A DNA stretch of 34,839 nt from the NCBI GenBank assembly GCA_903925285.1, contig CAIYET010000149.1, positions 1 to 34,839 of the forward strand, given 5' to 3'. Source of the DNA: Candidatus Hydrogenedentota bacterium. GTDB taxonomy: Bacteria > Hydrogenedentota > Hydrogenedentia > Hydrogenedentales > SLHB01. The translations under genes and the position numbers were made by a program. Of this stretch, positions 17,774-26,900 are shown piece after piece. Within the stretch, counting starts at the first letter, position 1. Each line of letters starts with the position of its first letter. The notes below the pieces were generated by a model. It did not search any database and had not been told where the DNA came from. It saw only the letters and a program-made list of their open reading frames with translations.

Positions 17774-18420
17774 GCTTGATCCTTTGGACGGCGTCCACCT
17801 CGCCTATTTTGGGCTGCTGTATCGCTTTTCGCGCGGATCCGGCGCGGACTGACTTCCTGTGCGAACGATCGCGCTTCTTCGGCGTCGACGAGGCGCAGCA
17901 GTTCGTTCATGACCGCCTGACGTTCTTTGCGGCTGGGCGCGAACATGCCCAATATCTCCAATATCAACAATCCGTCCAGCGCCAACGCGATGATCGTCGT
18001 GAAGGCCACGGGAAGTCCGGACATGTTGAGTTCATCGAGCAGCGAGTCTCTGGCTTCCTGAGCGGGTTTGAGAAGTTTGGGATCATGCGCGCCTGCGGCC
18101 AGCAACGCGGCGGCAATCCCCTTCAATTTGCCCTCCTGAAGAAACTCCGAAGAGAGAATGTGCGCCTTCAGTTCCTGGGCCGGGCCCTCTGGGAGTTTCG
18201 CGGCCTCCGTCTTGCGGGCTTCGGTAAATGCTTTGCGAAGCCTTTCCAGCATGGCCTTCAACAGCGCTTCCTTGGTGCGGAAATGATAAAGCAATCCGCC
18301 CTTGCTCACTCCTGCTCTTGCGCTGACCGCATCGAGCGTCAAATGCGCCGCCCCGCTCTCGCGGACAACATCTTCCGCCGCATCCAGAATTGCGTCGCGT
18401 GCATTTTGACTTGGACTCAT
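17770..18420 (-). CDS. TetR-family repressor of the efflux operon
   Basis: The 216-residue protein has an N-terminal TetR helix-turn-helix (about 29-48: LDAVSARAGVSKGGLLYHF) and a helical ligand-binding C-terminal domain. The start at 18420 has AAAGGAAG about 6 nt upstream. The first gene of the efflux operon, it almost certainly binds the 20-bp palindrome at 18461-18480 that lies in its own promoter, repressing itself and the pump until a ligand is bound (inference from arrangement). The terminal 40 residues are rich in Arg, Lys and Gln and probably disordered. Confidence 0.93.
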   Translation of the reverse strand: MSPSQNARDAILDAAEDVVRESGAAHLTLDAVSARAGVSKGGLLYHFRTKEALLKAMLERLRKAFTEARKTEAAKLPEGPAQELKAHILSSEFLQEGKLKGIAAALLAAGAHDPKLLKPAQEARDSLLDELNMSGLPVAFTTIIALALDGLLILEILGMFAPSRKERQAVMNELLRLVDAEEARSFAQEVSPRRIRAKSDTAAQNRRGGRRPKDQA

Positions 18421-18458
18421 CGGGTCTTCCTTTCGACACCATCAACGGGTCACAACGA

Positions 18459-18487
18459 AGTATACCGTCCGGACGGTATATAGTCAA
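18459..18487 (-). promoter_or_regulatory. Sigma-70 promoter of the TetR-efflux operon
   Basis: On the minus strand TTGACT (18482-18487) and TATACT (18459-18464) are 17 bp apart, each five of six to consensus. An A/T tract (18488-18498) lies just upstream of the -35 and could act as an UP element. The spacer and part of the -10 are covered by a perfect palindrome. Confidence 0.75.
18461..18480. promoter_or_regulatory. Perfect 20-bp palindromic operator for TetR
   Basis: TATACCGTCC is followed directly by its reverse complement GGACGGTATA. The dyad fills the spacer of the promoter and overlaps the -10 hexamer, so a bound dimer would block RNA polymerase. The core ACCGTCCGGACGGT resembles operators of other TetR-family regulators. 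Confidence 0.8.
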
Positions 18488-18545
18488 CAAAAAAAAAGAT
18501 CTTCCATCATAGTCGACAGACAGTTTCCGGTGTAAGTACTTGTGT

Positions 18546-18866
18546 TTATCGGGTTTTGCGTTGCGGGGCGAGTTTTTGTTTCGTGGCTATCGGGACGTGG
18601 TTTCTGGGGAGGGCGGCAGGTGCGGTGACATCGGCGGCGTTGAAGAGTGCCACAACGGATTATCGGGGCTTGGGCATCGTGAGACAGACCTTGCCGTCGG
18701 GAAAATGCAACTCCGTGGCGCACAGCGTGGTCAACTGCCTCAAACCTTCTTCCACAGTGAGGTTCAAGTCGGCCCAGGGACGGGCCAAGGTGCAACGCAG
18801 CAGATACGCCAGCATCACGACGAAGGCATGGGCGCGGGTATGGGCCGGGGTGCCCACGCTTGGACG
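18546..18866 (-). pseudogene. 3' remnant of a DDE transposase with an internal stop
   Basis: Minus-strand translation from about 18866 gives RPSVGTPAHTRAHAFVVMLAYLL, then LTVEEGLRQLTTLC and LTMPKPR. A TAA at 18660-18662 interrupts, and the same frame then reads on as FNAADVTAPAALPRNH and IATKQKLAPQRKTR to a TAA at 18546. This order (R.RAH.FV.MLAYL, EEGL..L, PKPR, ALP, T.QKL..QRK) is what I recall of the C-terminal end of IS1634/IS4-type transposases, on both sides of the stop. The N-terminal and catalytic parts are missing. It is joined directly to the end of the cytochrome gene, whose last codons read it in another frame. Confidence 0.75.
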
Positions 18867-20020
18867 TCGAGGCGGGTTCCGGGGAGCTTCTGGGGGTAGA
18901 CGAATGTCTTTTCGTGACAGGACTCGCAGTTGACTGGTGCGCCCATGCCGTTGGGGTGGCATCCCGCACAGTCCACGTCTCGATGTTTGTCGTCGAGTGC
19001 GAGCTTTCCGCTCTTGGCGTGATCGAAGCCTTTTGGGGACCAATCGGCCCCGTGGCAGGCGGCGCACTGCGCTTTGAGACCCTTAAAGGTTGCGGGGTCT
19101 TTGTGGCATTTCTGGCAGGCGACGCTTTCGTGGAAAGCGTTCATCGCAAACCCAGAACGTTTGGCGTGATCGAATCCGGACGACTCGGTCTTCATGTGGC
19201 ACTGGGTGCAGTCGCCGTTCACGTCATGACACTTCGCACAATCCTGATGCGGATCGTGGCGGACGCGTTTTGGCGCCTCGTCGGTACGGTTGTGGCACCG
19301 GTTGCAGTTCTCTTCGGCGTGACAGTCGACGCAACGTTTGCCAAAGGTCTGGACGTGCTCTTTGTGGTTGAAGGTAACCATCATCCCCTCTTCGAGTTTT
19401 GGGGTCTGGTAGACCTTCTTGTCTGGTTCCTGGACGTTCGGATGCAATCGTCCGATAATGTCGGTGAGGTCCGGTTTGGGATCGATGGGTTGTCCCGGGG
19501 CGCGCTCTGCATGGCATTTGAGGCACGCCGTTTCCCCGCTCCAATCGCGGTGGCACGAGAGGCAGTGCCGGTGGTAGGCGCCCCTCAGGCCGGGTTTCCA
19601 CAGATTGCCGGGTTCGGTAAAGTTGCCATGGCAGGCACTGCACGGTTGCGGTTTGCCTGCGACTTCGTGATGGTGGCAAAGCGTACAGCCGTCGGACATG
19701 GCCTCCATGGACGCGTGCAGCCGGTGCGGGAAAATCACCGGCATATACAACTCGGAGATTTCTTTGATCACTATCACGTCCGGCGAAGACTGGCTTTCCG
19801 AAAACCGCTTGTCGGCCTCGGAATCGTTCGGACGTTCGCACGTCTTCAGGCAAGGGGCCTCGGCACTGGGTTTTTCGCAGGTGTGGCACATCGCGCAGAT
19901 GTCCGATTTCGCCGGTTCCTGTGCCATCGAGAGTGCCGCAAATGACATGATCGCGGCAGCGAGAACAACAGCCGCCCGTCCGAAACCGTATGCGGCATTA
20001 CGATGGAATTCACTTCGCAT
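18815..20020 (-). CDS. Multiheme cytochrome c (13 CxxCH motifs)
   Basis: The 401-residue protein has a signal peptide (hydrophobic stretch about 14-32, ending near SMAQ) and 13 CxxCH heme-binding motifs, from CAMCH to CESCH, with many extra histidines for bis-His ligation. It resembles cytochrome c3/c7-type periplasmic electron carriers. The ATG at 20020 has GGAGG 6 nt upstream and overlaps the HybB-like stop by 11 bp. Together with the HybA-like and HybB-like genes upstream it should exchange electrons between the quinone pool and the periplasm. The last 17 or so residues (from about LDVQAWAP) are encoded by transposase-derived DNA in another frame, so the original C-terminus has been replaced. 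All 13 heme motifs lie upstream of the junction. Confidence 0.92.
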   Translation of the reverse strand: MRSEFHRNAAYGFGRAAVVLAAAIMSFAALSMAQEPAKSDICAMCHTCEKPSAEAPCLKTCERPNDSEADKRFSESQSSPDVIVIKEISELYMPVIFPHRLHASMEAMSDGCTLCHHHEVAGKPQPCSACHGNFTEPGNLWKPGLRGAYHRHCLSCHRDWSGETACLKCHAERAPGQPIDPKPDLTDIIGRLHPNVQEPDKKVYQTPKLEEGMMVTFNHKEHVQTFGKRCVDCHAEENCNRCHNRTDEAPKRVRHDPHQDCAKCHDVNGDCTQCHMKTESSGFDHAKRSGFAMNAFHESVACQKCHKDPATFKGLKAQCAACHGADWSPKGFDHAKSGKLALDDKHRDVDCAGCHPNGMGAPVNCESCHEKTFVYPQKLPGTRLDVQAWAPRPIPAPMPSS

Positions 20021-21248
20021 TGGCTGCCTCCAGTACTACGGTGGACGATGATTTGGTGCGGGTGAACACGGGGAACACGGTGACGGCGACACGGTAGGCA
20101 AATATCATTCCCGCAGTCAGGCCCAGACTAACCAGGACCTCGGCCACACTCGGAACGTAGACGCTTGTCATATACGGCGGACGGTATGCCACGAGAAACA
20201 CGTTCAATCGGTTCAGGATGATACCGAACATGATCAGACTGCACGCGCTAAACAACGCAGCGGGCGACTTGCGCACGCGCTTGTTGACCAGCATGCCGAG
20301 GGGCACGAAAACACCGGCGACAATTTCGATGACAAGCATCACGGAGGCCAAAGACAACGGGAAGAATTGGACGTACGCGCCGCGTATCACGAGGTCGGAC
20401 AGTTTGGCCACGCAATAGATCCCGAGGAACACGGCCGCCAGCTTGGCCAGTGACGACAGCAAGTCCATCGGGGCGCGGCGTCCGAAGGCCCACGCGGCGC
20501 ACAACTGTTCGAAGATGACCATCGGGAATCCCACCGCGATGGCGGACAGCAGGAACAGCAGCGGCAGAACCGGCGTGAACCAGAGTCCGCTCGTCTTGTA
20601 CGGCGCGACCAGAATCAGTGAACCGAGCGCACTCTGATGCATGCACGACAGAACGACGCCAAGTATCAGGAACAGGAACATGATCCGGGGCACAATCTTC
20701 CCGCCAAGTTCGAGCAACGTGTTGGAAAGCGCGTTCAGTCGCGACAACGGTCCCGGCAGGCTTACCCGGCCCGCGAACCGCTCGAAGAACATCGGCGAAA
20801 ACTCGATGTACAGCACCGTCAAATAAGCCATGACGCACATGCCCACTTCAAATAAAACCGAGTTCCCCTGCCACATCCACGGCATGACCGGATGCCACGC
20901 ATTGTAGTAGCGCCCGAGGTCCATCAGCAGTCCGACAACCGCGAACGAATAGCCGAGCATCGCGGTCAGCAGGGCCGAGCGAACAATGCGTTCATACTTG
21001 TGCCGATTGAAAATATGCGTCAGCGCCGCCATCGTAAATCCGCCGGCGGACAGCGCTACGCGCCCCTCGACATCGTAGGCGATCCATAGGCCCCACGGGA
21101 AATGGTCGGAAAGATTCGTCGACGCCTCGAGTCCGAAAACGATCCGGTACATCGCCGCCAGAAAGCCTGCCGCCATGACGCCGAGCAGGACAAAGACACC
21201 CGTGGTCCAGAACTTGTTAGCGAGTGGCTCACGATGATTTTCCATCAT
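20010..21248 (-). CDS. HybB/NrfD-family integral membrane quinone-interacting subunit
   Basis: The 412-residue protein has about ten membrane helices and the NrfD/HybB family pattern (LSDHFPWGLWIAYDVEGRVALSAGGF near residues 41-66). Such subunits carry the quinone site of complexes such as Hyb hydrogenase-2, Hmc and related redox modules. The first ATG (21248) overlaps the HybA-like stop as ATGA; a second ATG follows at once. The stop overlaps the cytochrome start by 11 bp. No NiFe hydrogenase large or small subunit is nearby, so the partner is more likely the 13-heme cytochrome than hydrogenase. Confidence 0.92.
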   Translation of the reverse strand: MMENHREPLANKFWTTGVFVLLGVMAAGFLAAMYRIVFGLEASTNLSDHFPWGLWIAYDVEGRVALSAGGFTMAALTHIFNRHKYERIVRSALLTAMLGYSFAVVGLLMDLGRYYNAWHPVMPWMWQGNSVLFEVGMCVMAYLTVLYIEFSPMFFERFAGRVSLPGPLSRLNALSNTLLELGGKIVPRIMFLFLILGVVLSCMHQSALGSLILVAPYKTSGLWFTPVLPLLFLLSAIAVGFPMVIFEQLCAAWAFGRRAPMDLLSSLAKLAAVFLGIYCVAKLSDLVIRGAYVQFFPLSLASVMLVIEIVAGVFVPLGMLVNKRVRKSPAALFSACSLIMFGIILNRLNVFLVAYRPPYMTSVYVPSVAEVLVSLGLTAGMIFAYRVAVTVFPVFTRTKSSSTVVLEAANAK

Positions 21249-22162
21249 TGGACGGACTCTTTCGACGCGTCCGTTTCTTCCTCCGCCGCGCTAACCTTCA
21301 TGACGATGCCAAGCAGGCCATAGAGGAGAAGCGGGGGAATGCCATACTTGAATATGCCGTGCTGGAGGGTTTCGGTCAATTGCGGCGTCGGCTTGTCCGG
21401 GAGATCGAGCAGGCCAAGCTCCGTCGCCGGGCGGCTCGTGAGGTAGAGCCACGACGTGCCGCCCACTTCAGTCTCGCCATAAACGCGATCGTAGTACACA
21501 TCGGGCGCTGCTTCGATCTTCGCGTGGGCCAACGCGATCAATTCGCTACGCTTGGCGAAGGTAAAGCAGTTCGGGGGGCACATCTGTACACAGGCCGGGG
21601 GTTCGCCACGAGCCTGCATCGTGTCATAACAAAACGTGCACTTGCTCACCACGGGCGTGAAAACATTGTTGTACTCATACGTCGGCACCTCGAAAGGACA
21701 CGCCAGCATGCAGTATCGGCACCCGATGCATTTCGACGCATCGTAGCTGACCGAACCGTTCGATTCCCGATGCAGCGCCCCTACGATACACGCCGAGACA
21801 CAGCACGGACGCAGGCAGTGCATGCATTGGACTTTGACGTAGATGGGGCGCGCGGCATCCGCAGGGTTGACGTAGCGGTTGACAACCGTAAGGGTACCCG
21901 CCGTCATGCGACGCGGAGTATCGAGAACCGACATATCGTCGAACTGTTTAACGGAAACGCCTTCTGGCCGATTGGCGCGTGCACACGCATACTCGCACTT
22001 GCGACACCCGATACACGTGGTCGTGTCGACGAGCACGCCTATCTGCTCGTCGGGCCTGCCCGCCGCAGATTCGCTTGCGCAGGCAGGCAGAGCCACTTGC
22101 GTAACGCCGCTTGCCACCGCCACCCCACCCGTAACCACGGCAAGAAATTTTCTTCTATTCAT
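21245..22162 (-). CDS. HybA-like Tat-exported 4Fe-4S ferredoxin subunit
   Basis: The 305-residue protein begins with a twin-arginine signal (NRRKFLAVV) and carries four cysteine groups typical of HybA/DmsB-type polyferredoxins: CIGCRKCEYAC, CMHCLRPCCVSAC, CIGCRYCMLAC and CTFCYD with CVQMCPPNC. A single C-terminal membrane helix (about 272-290, YGIPPLLLYGLLGIV) anchors it, as in HybA. It would relay electrons between the HybB-like quinone site and the periplasmic cytochrome. The ATG at 22162 has GGAAGG about 11 nt upstream. It is the first gene of the three-gene operon; no convincing promoter could be picked in the long upstream region. Confidence 0.92.
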   Translation of the reverse strand: MNRRKFLAVVTGGVAVASGVTQVALPACASESAAGRPDEQIGVLVDTTTCIGCRKCEYACARANRPEGVSVKQFDDMSVLDTPRRMTAGTLTVVNRYVNPADAARPIYVKVQCMHCLRPCCVSACIVGALHRESNGSVSYDASKCIGCRYCMLACPFEVPTYEYNNVFTPVVSKCTFCYDTMQARGEPPACVQMCPPNCFTFAKRSELIALAHAKIEAAPDVYYDRVYGETEVGGTSWLYLTSRPATELGLLDLPDKPTPQLTETLQHGIFKYGIPPLLLYGLLGIVMKVSAAEEETDASKESVQ

Positions 22163-22698
22163 ATTTTGACAGACCTTCCGAGAGGTGTGAATAAGCTACT
22201 ACGGTGTGTCAACGGCCCCGCGGGTGCCAAGCGCCGTCAACAAATGAACTGCGTACCATACCGTAAGACACTTTCACCTACAAGAACTTGTGTGGGTAAT
22301 CCCACAAACATCTGCGTAGCAATGATATCGCATTTCGCGAATGGGGTCATCGGGGAAAAGAGCGTAATCTCATGCATTATGCCTAAGTAGAAAATACGGA
22401 CATGCCAAACATGTCGTTGGTTGGCAAACTTGCTGCGGTCTCGATAAAATCGCAGGCGTTAGTGGAGATGGAGACGTCAAGTCGTTCTGCATACGGGGCT
22501 AAATAAAGAGTCGGTTTCGCCGAAATCGGATGATCGCGGTATGGGATCGCCTTTCGCCAATATTGGGCAAAGAAAGATCGTCTCTTGTCAATTCTCCGTC
22601 ATCTCCAAATATCTCCATATCTCCTTTTCTTACACATTGTTAAAGCATGTTGCGTTTTCGAAACATAGCGTTGTATTGCTAAATTCGGCACTTGAAAA
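22163..22698. other. Intergenic region without a recognisable gene
   Basis: This AT-richer stretch lies upstream of the HybA-like operon. A perfect TTGACA (minus strand, 22207-22212) is present but no suitable -10 sits at 16-18 bp. Small inverted repeats are seen: TGTGGG/CCCACA around 22291-22306 and TGCCAA/TTGGCA at 22403-22408 and 22421-22426. Near 22591-22624 the word ATCTCC recurs at 8-10-bp spacing. Open frames crossing it have no family resemblance. Regulatory use for the redox operon is possible but not shown. Confidence 0.5.
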
Positions 22699-22747
22699 CA
22701 TAGCGCGGCATAACCGCAACCAAGAATTGTGGCTATGCCGCGCTATG
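22699..22747 (-). terminator. Hairpin terminator after the lipoprotein gene
   Basis: CATAGCGCGGCATA (22699-22712) and TATGCCGCGCTATG (22734-22747) are perfect 14-bp arms; a further six pairs, with one G-U, extend inward past one mismatch to a 7-nt loop. On the minus strand it starts about 50 bp after the lipoprotein stop and is followed by TTTTC, as expected of an intrinsic terminator. It would end the five-gene run that starts near 30857. Confidence 0.6.
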
Positions 22748-22797
22748 CAATCCCTGTTTGAACTGCTTTTTTTTAAGGTAAAGCCGTGTTCGCGGTT

Positions 22798-23901
22798 TCA
22801 CCTATGTCTGGCGCTTGAGCCATCCATCAGTTTCAGCGCGAGCTTAATCTGCTGGATCGCATCGCGCTCGATGGGAAGGGCTTTGTTGAGCCGTGCGATC
22901 TGTTCCTTGCGCATGTCGGCGGTCCATGTGGCGGCTCCGGCATACGGTGCGATGGCTACGGTGGAATGGGTTTCGTCCCGAAGGATTCGGTTGGCCATGT
23001 CCGCGTAGAGGTCGGCGGCCTTTAGCAGGTGCTGTGCGATTTCCTTATCGAATTCGGGGGCGATTTCGCGAAGGTAGCGGCTGGCGGTGTTTCTATAGCT
23101 TACCAGGCACTCGTAAATCCAGGAGTTGCCCTGTTGCGCATCGTTTCGCGTTTTCTTGTCAGCCTTGTCAAGCGCCGTAAGGGTATCGATATAGACTTGC
23201 CACGCCTTGAACCCGACGTAGTACTTGCCGGCTTCCTCGGTTTCAGCCATTTTGACCGCCTGTTCGAGGGCGCCAACGGCCAATGCCTGTTTGGACGGCA
23301 CTTCCATTTTCGGGCCGGTATAGACCAGGACGTCCCAGGGCCAGTTTTTCTCGATGTACGTTTTCTTGCCACCGTCCTTCCAGGGATTGAAGCAGACTAA
23401 TTCGTTGCCGTTCTTCCGATACCCGACAATGACGCCGTCTTCTTCGTTACCGTATTGGACGGGAACGCCGCGGTCGATGCTCGCGACAATGGCCTTACGC
23501 ACCTCGTTGACCTTGTCGGCCTCGCCGGATTTCACTTGGAAAAGCGTACTATCCCACGGCAGAGCTTGGGTCGAGCGTTCGGTGCATGGGTAACCGCAAC
23601 GCGAGTGGGGCGAACTTGGGCACAGGCTCTCCTTAAACACCTGCATCCTGAATGCCAGACCGGACACGCCCACGAGGTAATCGTAGCTGACGTCGTTCCC
23701 GATGGCTCGCATGACGGTTTCCGCCGCCGCGTGGACCGAACTAGCCTTGTCGCCGAACGACCAGCCCTTCACGCCGTCGAGCGAGACCCGGTCGCCTTCA
23801 CGGTGAACCGTCACACGCGAGTGGCCCGCCAGATTGCCTTTTGGCACCGAAGCACAACCTGCCAACAGCAGAATCACAATTCCAACGCCTGCTTTTCCCA
23901 T
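22798..23901 (-). CDS. Lipoprotein with BtrH/papain-like domain
   Basis: The 367-residue product opens with a lipoprotein signal peptide, MGKAGVGIVILLLAGC, with the lipobox cysteine at 16. The following domain contains YDYLVGVSGLAFRM, a Cys-rich stretch (CPSSPHSRCGYPC) and GVPVQYG..DGVIVGY. This resembles BtrH N-terminal or C39-like cysteine-peptidase-fold proteins, though activity is not established. The C-terminal part (about 210-367) is alpha-helical. I chose the ATG at 23901 because AAGGA lies 7 nt upstream and the signal peptide is then of normal length. An ATG at 23919 would overlap the preceding stop by 4 bp and cannot be excluded. It is the last gene before a terminator. The role is unknown. 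Confidence 0.75.
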   Translation of the reverse strand: MGKAGVGIVILLLAGCASVPKGNLAGHSRVTVHREGDRVSLDGVKGWSFGDKASSVHAAAETVMRAIGNDVSYDYLVGVSGLAFRMQVFKESLCPSSPHSRCGYPCTERSTQALPWDSTLFQVKSGEADKVNEVRKAIVASIDRGVPVQYGNEEDGVIVGYRKNGNELVCFNPWKDGGKKTYIEKNWPWDVLVYTGPKMEVPSKQALAVGALEQAVKMAETEEAGKYYVGFKAWQVYIDTLTALDKADKKTRNDAQQGNSWIYECLVSYRNTASRYLREIAPEFDKEIAQHLLKAADLYADMANRILRDETHSTVAIAPYAGAATWTADMRKEQIARLNKALPIERDAIQQIKLALKLMDGSSARHR

Positions 23902-23915
23902 GGAGTCATCCTTCA

Positions 23916-26900
23916 TCATTCATTCGGTTTTGGCCGGTACGTGGCTACTACCGAGGGGGATACGGAGCGGATATTGACGTCGCGTTGGGGGTAGGCCATC
24001 TCGATGCCCGCTTCGCGGAATGCTTTGAAAATCGCCATGTTCATGCCGTGCTGTACGGGCATCGCCGCGTCGACGTCGTCGCAATACACACGTAGTTCGA
24101 AGTTGAGCGTGCTCTCGCCGAAACCTGCGAATACCACGACGGGTGCGGGATCCTTCAGGACATGCGGATTCTCGTGCGCGAGCTGCCGCAGGATGGCCTC
24201 GGCTTGTTCGGGGTCGGCGTCGTAGCCAATGCCGACGGGAATGACGACGCGCAACACGGAATCGGAAAGGGTCCAGTTCATCACCTGGTTCGTGATGAAT
24301 TCCTTGTTCGGGACGATCAACTCTTTGCGGCTGAAATCGGTGATCCACGTCGCGCGAATCCGAATGCGCGAGACGGTGCCGCTGATCCCGCCGACGGTGA
24401 CGGTATCGCCGACGCGAATGGGCCGCTCGACGAGGATGATGATGCCGCTGATGAAGTTTGCGAAGATCTCCTGCAACCCAAATCCGAGGCCGACGCCCAA
24501 GGCCGCCACGAGCCACTGGACTTTGGACCAGCCGATGCCGAGGGTGTGGAACGTCAGCATGCCGCCGACGAGGATGATCGTGTAGCGAACGACCATCGTG
24601 ATCGCGTACCGGTCACCGCGCATGTAATGCGTACGGTTCAGGACGGTCAAATCGAGCAGGCCGGGGATATTCCGGGTCGCGGCCAGCGTCAATCCCGCGA
24701 GGATGAACGCCAGCAATAGATCGCCGATCGTGAGCACGACCGCGTTCGGCGGCGATACGGAAGGCGCGGGCTGGGCATTGGACTTGTCGCCAGCCTGTCC
24801 GTTGGCGGGGGCGCTCACTGGCGCGGGTTCCGCCGCGCGCCAGATCTCGATGTGCGTGAAGACGCGTGCCGCAGGCAACTCGCGGGACCAAATCACCCAG
24901 GTTGCCGCCAGCAGGCACACGAGCGCCGCGCTCTTAATTAGACGGTTCATCTGGAGGTCGATGCGGCCCAATTCGATCTCGGGCGGTTCGTCGTCGCGCG
25001 CGATGTCGTCGTCGTCGCTCGCCGTCTGCGCTTGGAGCCGTTGTGCGCGCAGGCGATCCATGGCCAGACGACGCCGTGCCAAAAGCAGCCAGCGCGAGAC
25101 GATTCCCCGTGCTACGCCGATGCCGAAAATCAGGGCCGTGGTCTCGAATAGCCGCACGCCCAAACGGTGGGCGGTGTAGAAATATCCGATCGCGGTAAAC
25201 AGCCCCAACACGACGGGTGTGACGACGCCTATCGCATAGAAGACGGCTTGATAACGACTCTTCGCGCCCGTGCGTAAGGCGTACCACTGCGGTATTGCAC
25301 CACGCTTCAGACGCAGGACGGCATGCGCGAACAGCGCGAACATGGCCAACAGGGCCAGGTAGATGAAGCGGCCCAGCGACTCATTCAAACGCTCGTCGCC
25401 GAGACCGGCCATCGACGACAGCAGAAAGACCAGCGTGGGTGCAACGGCCAGCAGCCACGTCACGTGCCGACGCAATGCGCACACCGGCTTCTCGGCCCAG
25501 CCCAAGTGATCGTCCGCGAGTCCGCCCGGAAGAAGAAACTGGCGCACGGCGGACAAGACCAACGCGACCCAAGCCGCGTCTTTGGCGGATGCGCCCGCGA
25601 TGCGAACGATGTCCGTGGCGTTAACCGCCGTCGTCAAACGGTCGCCAATCAACCACAACAACAACGGCCACGGCAACGCCAGCAGCAGCGTCAGGCCCAT
25701 CGCGCGCAAGGTCGGGCGTAGCGACTTGCAGGTGGCCTTTCGGGCTTGCACGCCTTGCGCCGCGAGCCGGCCAGCCAGCCATCGGTGGAACCACACGAGC
25801 AGTGCCAGCGCCAACGCCACGACGCCGTCCAGCACGGGATGTCCCGCCAGTTCCGCCCCAATCGCCCGAAGCGACACCTCGCCGCGCTGCAGATCGGCGA
25901 GGCTCTTCAACAGATCGCCCGCGACGCGAATTTCCTCGAATCCAAGCCGTCCGCTGCTCTGAATCCACAACACGCGCTCGTCGATGAACTGGCCGAATTG
26001 CTCGGTCTCGAACACGAGTTCGCGTTCCTTCGCATCGGCATCGACCAGTTTCTCGAAGAGTGCGTCGTATTCATCCATCAACGCATCGAGCGAGCCGCGT
26101 TTGAATTTCAACAAGCCGCGCAGGCTCGCGGAAAGCCGCGTCTGCTGTTTCTCCAGTTCCGGGTTCTGCGTCGGCGGCACGAGTTCGCGCAACGTGTTTT
26201 CGATGCTGGCCATGCGCGTACGCTGCTCACCCAAATCGAGGCGCTCGGTTTGGATCTTGGCAATCTCGGATTGTCGTGTACGCAACGCCCGGCGGTGGTC
26301 GCGGACATCCGGCAGATGCGCCTTGCTCTGCCGCAACAGCAAGCCGACGGCGTTGCCCGAACCGAGCGATTCGGCCTTTTGCCGGGCGCGCCCGAACTCG
26401 TCCTTCACCGTCTTGAGCGATTCCTCGATGCGGCGCAACGCCTCGGTGACCTTGTCGATGCGCGGGATCGTGCCTTCCGGACCGTTCCGCCGCTCGACGA
26501 GGGCCGCGTTTTCCGCCGCGAGTTTCTCCGCGTATTGCCGCACGACGGGGCTTGCCTTGGCGGCGTCCATCACGGCGGTTCGCGCCAGTTCCGCGGCCTT
26601 GCGCACATCGGCCTTCCGCCGCGCGCTGACCGCGTCGCTCCACAACGCAACGACCTTCTTCTTGCTTTCGGCATCGAGCACGACTGCGTCGAGGCGCACC
26701 TTGAGAAGCTGGCCCCGAATGTCGAAACTCTGGCGTTCGTTGTCCAGCGCGTCCGACTCGCTCTCGATGGCATATCGTTGCGCATCGGCCAGCGTCTTGC
26801 GCGCTTCGAGCAGCGGCTTGTCGGATTCGGATGCGTCTGCGGGGATCGTGACAGGATCGAGGGCGCGCAGGCGTTGCCGCGCATTGAGCAAGAGGTCCGG

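Noticed and set aside
18815-22162. Part of a NiFe hydrogenase-2 (hyb) operon
   Set aside because: HybA-like and HybB-like proteins are present, but no large or small hydrogenase subunit or maturation protease is in the window; the partner is a multiheme cytochrome.
22541-23008. A 155-codon + strand frame at the end of the intergenic region
   Set aside because: Its first part covers the terminator hairpin and its second half is antisense to the lipoprotein gene; no ribosome binding site or family resemblance.
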